Below are positions 40,718 to 48,922 of a stretch of 64,000 bases of DNA, in pieces. The stretch comes from Leishmania donovani (Eukaryota > Euglenozoa > Kinetoplastea > Trypanosomatida > Trypanosomatidae), in the NCBI RefSeq assembly GCF_000227135.1, contig NC_018242.1, positions 342,440 to 406,439 of the forward strand. The letters are read 5' to 3'. The position numbers were made by a program, and so were the translations under genes. A model generated the notes under the pieces. That model was not told where the DNA came from and ran no database searches. It worked only from the letters and a program-made list of their open reading frames with translations. The first letter of the stretch is position 1. Each line of letters begins with the position of its first letter.

Positions 40718-42595
40718 TTAGGGTGTTGTCGGCGAGACGGCCAGCGTGAGATCTTCCACTACCTGCGGCGCATTACTCAGTGAGGCGTCGAGCGCGCGTG
40801 CGCCAAGAGCCGCCGGTATCATGAGAAGCGTTGCCACGAACTGAAGCACCGCTGTCGCGACGAAGGTGCACCGGTAGCCGTGCTGCTTCGTAATGTAACC
40901 GCCAATCATGGCGCTGCCGGACCAGGAAACGAGCGAGACGCTCTCGAGCGCCGACCACTTAGCGCGGCTGTCCTTCGTCACGCAGTCCATGATGACGCTG
41001 CGGGTGATGCCAAACACGGAGTTCATGAGCGCATTGCGGCAAAGAAAGAGTGCGATGATGCCCGGCAACGTCGCGGCAGTGGTGAGCATCAAGAGTGCTG
41101 CTGTGCCCACAAGCCGCACACCCAGCGCTGCTGGGACGCGGCCGAGCCCACAGGTGTGAATGAGCCACGGCAGGCACATGGAGGTGACGGCGGTCAGCAA
41201 GGTGGAGGCGATGTAGATGCCGTTGAGAGCGGCGGGGCCGATCTCGCGATCAGAGGCCAAGAACACAGGGAAGTACGGCACCGACATGCCGGAGCCGATG
41301 GCGAGGAGGAGATCGACCACGCACATCCAGTACGGCACCGACGTCAAGCCACGCCAGCGGCTGTGTCTGAGGCTGCCGACAATACGGGGCACCCACGACA
41401 CGCCTTCGCCGTCGTCCCGTAACACGATGCTTGAGTTTTGCTGTTGCTGCTGCTGAAAAGAGCCACTATCGTTTACAGGTGCGCTGAGAAGGCCTTTCCT
41501 AAGCGCGGCGTGCGCGGTCGTTGCTGTTCTCTCCCGCACGTCTTCGGCGTCGCCATCGCAACCTTCTCTTCCAAAGGTCTCGGCGGAGGCGCTCAACGGA
41601 AGCGCATCCGTGAACCGGAGGCGAACTCCATCCGTGGGGACATGGGAGAAGGCGACGCCCATCGATCCAGCCGCCAACACGGATTCGGCACCTGGCGGCT
41701 GCTGCGTCGTTGGCTGCAGGGTCGAGTGCACAGGCGACTCGACAGCTTTGGTTTCCGTAGCGGTCACCGCTGCTCGGCCTCGTTCTGCGGCGGATGCCGC
41801 ATCGACCGCCACGATGTTGGGCTGCGTGCTACTACGCGAAATGTCCTCGTCCCCTTCCTTCACAGCGTAGCGGTCCTGCAAGCAGCACAGCGGCGCGAGG
41901 GCGATTGGGTGTGCCAACACGCCGAGCGTCATCACCACGCGAACGCGCCGCGGGTCCCACGAGTTTCCCCACTTAAAGAAGAGCAGCGCCGCCGCGCCAT
42001 AGCCGACAACGTAGCAGACCGTCTGGATGACCCACTTGACATTGTAGATGACCGTGCGCTGTCCTTGAGGGACGCTGTCGGCGAAGAGCGCCTCCACACT
42101 GGTCGAGGTGATACCCGTGTAGAGGCCCCACAGCGCCTGCGCGCCGAAGATGAGCCACACGCGGGAAGTCCAGAAAGCCCAAACGAAGACGGCGAGTGCC
42201 ACCATGGCACAGCCGGCACCTGCCCGAATAGAGCGCTGCCGCGGCTGGCGGTCGGCAACGCACCCGGCCACAAGCGCTCCCAGCAGCTGCGCGGCGCTAC
42301 ATACAGAGGCGGAAAAGCTCACAACAATGATGCTCGATGACGTCTTGAGCAGGAAGACGGGAAGGAGTTGCATCGCCCACATGCTGTAGCAGGAGCCGTC
42401 GAGGAAGTTAAAGCACATTGTTAAAGGGACGTTCGGGCTGCGCGACGAGAGCCATCCCAGAGACAGAGAAGACGCAGGGAATGCGGCGGCGGCGGTGGCG
42501 GCGACCGGGTGTTGCGTCAGCAGCGAGCGCGTCGTGGAGGCGGACGACGTACTCGGTGGCGATGCCGCGCCACTGTCCACCTCCTCAAAATCCAT
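40718..42595 (-). CDS. Major facilitator superfamily transporter
   Basis: The ORF of 625 residues starts at the ATG at 42595 (MDFEEVDSGAASPP). After a Ser/Ala-rich cytosolic tail of about 55 residues there are about six hydrophobic segments to residue 242 and six more from about 412 to 600, split by a polar loop of about 165 residues rich in Ser, Gln and acidic residues. The loop after the second segment reads AGCVADRQPRQRS (110-122), which fits the MFS G-x-x-(A)-D-R-x-x-R-(R/K) signature, and ALFADSVPQGQRT (169-181) resembles the loop 4-5 motif. The C-terminal half has IDxxG-like LLLAIGSGMSVPYFPVFLAS and VTKDSRAKWSALESVSLV, seen in drug or small-solute MFS families. The substrate is unknown. 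A splice acceptor is predicted 15 bases upstream of the start. Confidence 0.85.
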   Translation of the reverse strand: MDFEEVDSGAASPPSTSSASTTRSLLTQHPVAATAAAAFPASSLSLGWLSSRSPNVPLTMCFNFLDGSCYSMWAMQLLPVFLLKTSSSIIVVSFSASVCSAAQLLGALVAGCVADRQPRQRSIRAGAGCAMVALAVFVWAFWTSRVWLIFGAQALWGLYTGITSTSVEALFADSVPQGQRTVIYNVKWVIQTVCYVVGYGAAALLFFKWGNSWDPRRVRVVMTLGVLAHPIALAPLCCLQDRYAVKEGDEDISRSSTQPNIVAVDAASAAERGRAAVTATETKAVESPVHSTLQPTTQQPPGAESVLAAGSMGVAFSHVPTDGVRLRFTDALPLSASAETFGREGCDGDAEDVRERTATTAHAALRKGLLSAPVNDSGSFQQQQQQNSSIVLRDDGEGVSWVPRIVGSLRHSRWRGLTSVPYWMCVVDLLLAIGSGMSVPYFPVFLASDREIGPAALNGIYIASTLLTAVTSMCLPWLIHTCGLGRVPAALGVRLVGTAALLMLTTAATLPGIIALFLCRNALMNSVFGITRSVIMDCVTKDSRAKWSALESVSLVSWSGSAMIGGYITKQHGYRCTFVATAVLQFVATLLMIPAALGARALDASLSNAPQVVEDLTLAVSPTTP

Positions 42596-42610
42596 CTGTC
42601 TTCGAGCTGC

Positions 42611-42612
42611 CT
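42611..42612 (-). promoter_or_regulatory. Putative trans-splice acceptor for the MFS gene
   Basis: The minus-strand tract CTATTCTCTCCTCTCTTCTT (about 42650-42631) is followed by GTTAG, with the AG at 42612-42611, the first after the tract. This gives a 5' UTR of about 15 bases. Confidence 0.5.
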
Positions 42613-43695
42613 AACAAGCGACGTTACGAAGAAGAGAGGAGAGAATAGGGACAAGATGTCGATGACGAGCGGGGTCATTTCTGTGGACGCGTGCCCGCTC
42701 GAGCGTGAAGGCTCACGGGCGTCTGTGTGCTCGGCTGGCCCTCTGCGTGGGTGGGTGACATAGACACGCACTCCCGCACTCCCGCGCAGCACTTTGAAAC
42801 ACCTCCGACACAGGGAGAGTGCGATGAGATGCGGCCAGAAAACGGCTTCAAGCACCACGCGCGTACGACCGGGCGAGCGGCTCTGTCTTTCTCTTGTGGG
42901 TTCTCTCTCTCTCTAACGCCCACGCAGTTTTGGGCGCTGGGAAGGTCCAACACGTATACCGACGACGGAAGAGAAAGATGGGAGAGGGGAGGAGGGAGGG
43001 GTGCCGGCATCCAAGCCGCGCCATCACGCCAGAGCAGCAGCGCGAGTACCACACCGCAAAGCCTCAGCGTTGTCGTGGATCCCTTCCCTCCCCCTCCCGG
43101 GCCCCGCTCGCCGCCGTGCGTGCCGTCAAGCGGGAAATCAGAGAGAGTCATGAAAGAGAGGACGAAAGTCGACGAGGTGCGACCCGGTGGCCGCGCGACA
43201 CCCTCCACATGGAGGCACCACCGTTTCGCCGTGCCTGTGTGCGCTTTCCTTCGTGGAAAGGAGTGGCTCAACGCGTCAAGCGCGCAACCGGAAAATCGAT
43301 TCCGAGCAGGAGGGTGTGATGGTGGGTAGTGGGTGGTGGTAGTGGAGATGCAGAGGCGCTCGCGTATCGCGGCTGCCGAGCAACGCGAGGTGGGGTTGGG
43401 GCAGGGACGTTGGTGTCGGTTGAGGGGAGAGGGTGGTGGTGGTGGTAGTCGAGGGGGGGGGGAGGCAGAGAGATGGCTTGCGTTTGGTCGCACGTATTTA
43501 CGTGTGCCTGTGCAAGTCTCCGCCGGCGCACGCCTGCGCAGTCACACAGTGCACCAAAGGCACTTTTCCCTCCCCTCCCCTCTCCACCAGGATTGGGTGC
43601 GCGCCCCCGTTCCGTGCGCGTGTCCCTCCTGTGGGCCACGCTCAGTGCCTTTCTCCGTCCGTTGCCTCAGGGGAGGGCACGACGAGGGAACAGTG
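42613..43695. other. Intergenic spacer upstream of the MFS gene
   Basis: About 1.1 kb with no supported gene. A 272-codon minus-strand ORF covers part of it but is almost wholly Pro/Ser/Arg/Thr from C/T-rich tracts and is judged non-coding. It includes a GGTGGT run (about 43430-43450) and a G10 run at about 43453-43462. Confidence 0.55.
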
Positions 43696-45117
43696 TCACT
43701 CTTTTTCGACCAGCCAGTACTGGCCAAAGCCGTGCCGCACGCACTTCTCCGTCATCAAATCGGCCATCTCTTGCGTTGCCGCGGCCACGATGGTCGTGTC
43801 ATGTGCCATGTCGAGCGGCCTGCCGAGCATATTGCACACAACACCGCCAGCCTCTGTGACGAGCAGCGATCCGGCACAGACGTCCCATGCCTTACCGGCC
43901 GGCTCAAGGTACGCGTCCACGCGCCCCGCCGCCACCTGCGCGAGGGTCGCCGCGCAGCTACCATAGCACCGCAGCGCCGCCACCGGCAGGCGAAGCAGCT
44001 CCTCGCGCATGGCCATGCTGCAGTCAATCGCGGCGTCGCACTTGCGACGACGGATGGCCGCGCCGTCGGGGCTGGCCGCCTCGGCCGTCGACAGCATCAC
44101 ACCGCAAGGGTGGTTGAACACCACAACCGACGTGGCCGGCACAACCTTGGCGTTTACGCGTACCTGCCGCCCGTTGACAAAGGCACCAAAGCCCTTGATG
44201 GCCGTGAAGAGCTCGCCGTTGCACTCCGGCACGACGCTCGGCGTGGTGTGCGTGATGATGGGTACGCTGTGTGGCGATGCAGAAGCCGCCGCTGTAGCAG
44301 CAGCAGCAGCCCTCAACGAAGGGAACGGCGGCGTTGGAGGCGTTGGGGGCAGGGCAGTTGTCGGCGCAGCGGCAGTCCCGTGCTCATCCAGCATCTTGGT
44401 CTTGCTGACGTCCATGGGGGTGAGAGGGGCGGCCGCGACGGAGCCACACATGGTCCCAGAAATGGCAGGGGCAGTGACTGATAAAGTCGGAGACATCACC
44501 AGCTGCTGCTGCTGGTGCTGATACTGCTGCTGCTGCTGCTGCTGTGCGACGTTGAGCACCGCCGCAGCCGCTACGGTGAGTCGAACGCCGGAGCTGATGA
44601 AGGGTGTGAACACCACGGCCAGCACCGGCTGCTTGCGGTAGGTGAGCCCAATGCTGATGCAGCAGTCTGGCAACCCGTGCACAAACGAAGCGGCGCCGTC
44701 GATGGGGTCCACGACCCATGTGTAGTCGTCGGAGAGGGGGGTGCCGGGGTTGAGCTCCTCTGTCAAGAAGGCGAAGCGAAGGTGCGGCTTCTCACGCTGC
44801 ACCTCCTCCGAGTACTGGCGAAGAATGCGAATGATAGTCTCTCTACATTGTTTGCTGTGCTGCGTCACTAGGTTCGTCGCAGAAGTCTTGTTTTCGCACT
44901 CCACCGAGGCCGCGCCGCCGGCTGCAAGCGCGCTGGTCGTGTGGAAGGTGGCTGCAGCTGCCATCGCTAGGCGGCGTTTTTCAACGCATTGCCAGATGAT
45001 GCGGCTGCCCTTGTCGGCTGCCTCAATGGCGACGCCGAGGGCCTCGATGAGGCTCATTTCGCCCGTATCCGCCGATGACGACGCTGGCACCGGAGTGGAC
45101 ATGACGCTGATACTCAT
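43696..45117 (-). CDS. Inositol monophosphatase family protein with altered active-site motif
   Basis: The protein is 473 residues from the ATG at 45117 (MSISVMSTPVPASS). IMPase landmarks are in order: the metal-binding EE pair in FLTEELNPG (117-125), VVDPIDGAASFVHG (135-148), the substrate/metal helix region RCYGSCAATLAQVAAGRVDA (383-402) and WDVCAGSLLVTEAGG (411-425). The family consensus at the second motif is DPIDGT(T/S)NF; here codons GGC GCC GCT TCG encode G-A-A-S, so the catalytic Thr (Thr95 of human IMPA1) is Ala. An insertion of about 115 residues (about 183-298), including Gln runs and Ala/Pro stretches, makes it longer than the usual 270-290. The protein may hydrolyse inositol phosphates poorly or act on another substrate. 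A pyrimidine tract upstream (about 45240-45200) precedes AGs at 45128-45127 and 45122-45121. Confidence 0.85.
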   Translation of the reverse strand: MSISVMSTPVPASSSADTGEMSLIEALGVAIEAADKGSRIIWQCVEKRRLAMAAAATFHTTSALAAGGAASVECENKTSATNLVTQHSKQCRETIIRILRQYSEEVQREKPHLRFAFLTEELNPGTPLSDDYTWVVDPIDGAASFVHGLPDCCISIGLTYRKQPVLAVVFTPFISSGVRLTVAAAAVLNVAQQQQQQQYQHQQQQLVMSPTLSVTAPAISGTMCGSVAAAPLTPMDVSKTKMLDEHGTAAAPTTALPPTPPTPPFPSLRAAAAATAAASASPHSVPIITHTTPSVVPECNGELFTAIKGFGAFVNGRQVRVNAKVVPATSVVVFNHPCGVMLSTAEAASPDGAAIRRRKCDAAIDCSMAMREELLRLPVAALRCYGSCAATLAQVAAGRVDAYLEPAGKAWDVCAGSLLVTEAGGVVCNMLGRPLDMAHDTTIVAAATQEMADLMTEKCVRHGFGQYWLVEKE

Positions 45118-46280
45118 TTTCTGTGCCTTCGTGCATGCGTGCGGGGGTGGGGTGGTAGGCGTTCCCAGCAGACGGAGGCAGGGTGTACGCAGACACACAT
45201 ACACAGTAACAGGAGGGAGGGAGGAATGAGGAAAAAGGTGGAGTTTTCTTTGTGGGTGTGCGTGGGGGGGGGGCGTAATGGTTGAGCTTGATGGGACAGT
45301 CTGCTGCAGCTGCGTATGTGCCAGTGCGTGGACTGAGGTGGGGGGGAGAGAGAGGGAGCCGAGCAGATCGACGATGACGGGATGGGGAGAGGGGGGATGA
45401 GAAAGAGTTACAAGCAATCAAACCGACATCACCACATACACCCCCACACCCCCACACAGAAACACTCATATACGCTTCCACTGGCACCTACTCGGAGGGT
45501 TGTCATTGTTTGCCTCTCTTCACTGCACAGGCATACGCCTGGATATGACAAGGGGGAGATGTGTGTGCGTGTGCGCATGCGTGTATCGGCGTGGGCACAG
45601 GGGACGTTCCGCTGCTCGTGCTCACCCCTCCCATTGACACCCGCGTCCAACCACTTTTCCGCTTACACGTCGAATTCTCCGACCGATCACCATCATGAGA
45701 GACAGCGGAGTGTGGAGCAGCGGCGGATCCTCCATCAATCCGAAGTAGTTGCTCCATCGCCGCAGCATGCGCGCTGGTTACGGTTGCGAAAACAAGTGTT
45801 TTGACACGTTATATCGGGCGGGCTGGAGGGGAAGACACACACACACACACATCCGCTTACGGGCACTGACGCAGCACCCTGGCGCCATCATCGGCTTGCG
45901 CACGTGTGAGCGCGCGCAGTGCGTTGTAGTGCGAGGTGCGACAGGAGCACGAACCATCCATAATAACGAAAGATGCCAGATAGAGACGGGCACACGCACG
46001 CACACGAGTACAGATGTACACATGCAAAAAGCGAACGACGAAGGCAACCACACCGGTGACAGAGAATCCCTCACCGAATCGCCCCTCCCACCAATACACG
46101 CACTCACAGGCACACGCCAGCGGTACCGCGCGCACACACACACACACAGACGCACACAAACTCTACAGACCGACAACGAAGGCAGCGCGAAAACATCTCC
46201 CCACTCTCCAACGGTGGTTATGCTTATAAAGAATACGTAACGTTTTCGCTGCTGCGCTTCACGTGTGTGTGTGTGTGTGT
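45118..46280. other. Gene-free stretch upstream of the IMPase-like gene
   Basis: No gene is supported. It holds the polypyrimidine/AG region of the IMPase-like gene, a CA run at about 45836-45851, more CA repeats at 46132-46147, and GC-rich unique sequence. Short ORFs here are His/Thr/Arg-rich products of the CA repeats. Confidence 0.55.
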
Positions 46281-46925
46281 GCCCCATTCCCTGCGGCAGC
46301 ATGGCACAGGCTCGAACCACACGCCACTCTCTACCCCCACCCCCAGGTGCGACGCAGCCGCCGACACCCGCGTTACAGCGGCGCGCCGACTCCGTCGTCT
46401 GAGCGCGGCCCCCCTGCACCAAACTCTACCCGCCCACCCGCCTCTTCGCAGGTCGCNNNNNNNNNNNNNNNNNNNNNNNNNNNNNNNNNNNNNNNNNNNN
46501 NNNNNNNNNNNNNNNNNNNNNNNNNNNNNNNNNNNNNNNNNNNNNNNNNNNNNNNCCCGCCCACCCGCCTCTTCGCAGGTCGCCATCCCTGGCGCATCCC
46601 CCCTCGGGGTGGCACTCAGACTCCCCCACCGGTGGGCAGTGTGAGGGCCGGGGGTGGGATGCGCTCGAGTCACGCCGACACTCTGCCCATCACATGGACG
46701 GCACAGACGTGGGCACGGTCGCCGGTCGCTCCGACGCAGCACCGTGCAGGACCTCACCGCCGACATCCGTAGCGATGGGGCGCTCTGAGCTCCCTACCTC
46801 GTCAGCGCTCCACCCTCTTACCCCACCAGAGGCGGCTCGGCATTGGCAGGGGATGGGGTGTGGTGGTGTGGGCGGCCTGGCTGCTTCCCACAGACAGAGT
46901 GTGTGTGCGTGTGCCTGTGTGGAGA
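46281..46925 (-). mobile_element. SIDER2-like degenerate retroposon, copy 2 (contains assembly gap)
   Basis: Outside the gap every base read agrees with copy 1 (33177-33694): 518 bp in total once the gap and a 28-base duplication next to it are discounted. It lies in the 3' UTR side of the ABCG gene ending at 48923 and has the same orientation as copy 1. Beyond the 518 bp the two loci differ, except for a loose AACGTTTT...CACGTG similarity at the GT-repeat end, so the element might extend slightly further in diverged form. Confidence 0.7.
46457..46555. other. Assembly gap (99 N)
   Basis: A run of 99 undetermined bases inside SIDER2-like copy 2. The 28 bases just before it (46429-46456) are repeated just after it (46556-46583), and copy 1 has this 28-mer only once, so the two contig ends probably overlap and no sequence is missing. 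Confidence 0.95.
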
Positions 46926-48922
46926 TGGTGTACAGGAGACGCCGGGATACTCTTCGGAGGTGTCCCTCCCCATTACGGAAGAGCACACTTCTCAGAAGAA
47001 GAGTCAAGGCAATAGGGGCGAGGAAGAGCACGCACACGCAAGCCGCCGCCATCACGCGCGAAGTCGATAGAGAAGCTGAAGGAGGAGGACACGGGTACAT
47101 ACTGCACACGAGGGGAAGGACTGGCCTTCGGTCAGAGAAGAACCAAAGGAAAAAAGCTAGTGAGTGCGTGCCCTGTGGCTTTGGTGGTGGTTGCCTCCTG
47201 CTGCTGATGATCAATGAAGAAGAAGTCAAATTAGACGATGTCGTGTAGACTTACACACAACGGAAAAGGGAAGGGACAACGGCAGAAACGAGACGAGACG
47301 AGGACGACAAGGCGCAAGCCAACAGGAGTGGCCCCAGCAAAGACATACGCGCTTCAAGGGTAGTCGCGGCCCCGGGGCAGCGGGTTTGATGAGTCATGCA
47401 CGAATCGAAGGAACAAGGAGGGATAGGGGGAAGGGGGGAGAGAGTGTGCCGTGCGTACGGCAACACCCCCCCTTCCCCTCCACAACACCAACCCACAACC
47501 ACTGTCACCACACAAGGATCTGCTTCGTGTACAAGAGCAGGCAGTGAGTCGTGATGGAGAGCCAGAGCGAGCGACTGCAGCGTGCACGGTGGACGAAAGG
47601 AGGGAGAAGGGCCAAAACTAGCAGAAACAACAGGGCACAAGGATCGTCGAACAATGCAGCGAAGAAAATAGATGGGTTGGGCGCGGTGCTGCCGTGGTGG
47701 TGGTGGTGGTGGAGTCCTGCGTAGTGAAGGTCTACGTATGCGTGTGTTTGTGTGTCCGTGGGGTGCTCCCGCCCTCCCGTAGGCATGCACACACACACAC
47801 ACACACAAACACGCATACTCGTCAACAGACAACGAGAGGTAAAAGGAAAGGGGAAGGGGGGAGGAAGGGGAGGGGGTCAATGGCAACACACGACGCACTC
47901 GAACACTCATGATGACGCAGAAAAACAACAACAGCAGAGGAGAGGGAAATCAACGCATGCCTGCGGGGCGCATCAAAGACCATCCGCCTCGTCGCGCCGA
48001 CACACGCACACACACACGCAGCGAGTGCGCCGCACCGCAGCAAATGAGAACACCAAGCGAACGAGAAAGTGCGCTGAAGAATCGGAATGCCACGCCGATT
48101 ATCGACGACAGAAAGACACCAATACACACATATACATACATATGTATATACATGCATATATATGTACTTCTACTAATGTATATATATATATATGCGTATA
48201 CATATGTATGCATAGTCTATGTGTCGAAAGACAGGGACACACACACACACACGCGCGGGTAGCATCTCACATCACATGTGTGCGCAGCCCACAGCGCGCG
48301 CGTACGCGCGCCTGAGAAAGAGGGTGGAAGAGAGAGAGAGAACGGGTGTGTGGGGCTTACTTGTGCATCCGCATAAAGAAAAGGTGCACCGATGAGCATG
48401 CACGCAAACCGATACAAGGCGGGGTCGGTAGGGGGAGGGTTGCGACAGAAACATCCTCCGCGAAGCTGAGCCCACATGTCCACCACAACCCGATACCTCC
48501 CTCCTTTGTTTTCTCCTCCACCAAGTCGGCTCGTTCGTGTGACTGCGCATGTGGACGCATGTCGGCTGTGCCTCATGCGTCCCCCTCTCCTCCCCCCAAC
48601 CACCACCCCCGTGCTTGCCTTCGTCTCCATGCCTTCTTAGGAGGGGGTGTGCGGGCGGTGGGTGTGTTGGGCTGGAAGGGCAGGGAGCGTGGGTCGAGGG
48701 CATTACGGTGATGACACTGATGCTGCCCCCGATTTCTTGCAGAGACCCCAACGCACGCGCATGCGTGTTCTTGTGTTGATCTTCACGTGCATGTGGGCGC
48801 TATCGGCCTCGTGTCGGACCGTCTCCTCCCCACGCCTCCATCGCGGCGAATGAGCTGCAGCGGTGGCAGCGGCGCTGGGACAGACGCAGCCTTGGCGCAA
48901 CAGGCGCACGCGCGACGCTGCA
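46926..48922. other. Gene-free stretch, 3' side of the ABCG gene
   Basis: About 2 kb with no supported gene on either strand. Contents: GGT repeats near 47696-47712, CA run at 47788-47810, AT-rich island at 48123-48215, CA run near 48238-48252, and GA-rich tracts. ORFs of 100-226 codons exist but are Ser/Pro/Cys/Arg/Thr-rich and overlap one another on both strands. It is unusually long for a spacer in this window. Confidence 0.55.
48123..48215. repeat. AT-rich island of alternating purine-pyrimidine TATA/CATA units
   Basis: About 90 bases made almost only of ATAC, ATGT and TATA steps, including a TATATATATATA run, in an otherwise GC-rich region. Several self-complementary hexamers (CATATG, ATGCAT, TGTACA-like) are present, so hairpin or cruciform formation is possible. 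Confidence 0.85.

Noticed and set aside
42675..43493. Minus-strand ORF of 272 codons upstream of the MFS gene
   Set aside because: Its composition is Pro/Ser/Arg/Thr from polypyrimidine tracts and it lies where 5' UTR and splice signals are expected.
47251..47931. Minus-strand ORF of 226 codons in the gene-free stretch
   Set aside because: Ser/Pro/His/Cys-rich, crosses CA repeats, and overlaps equally long ORFs in other frames.
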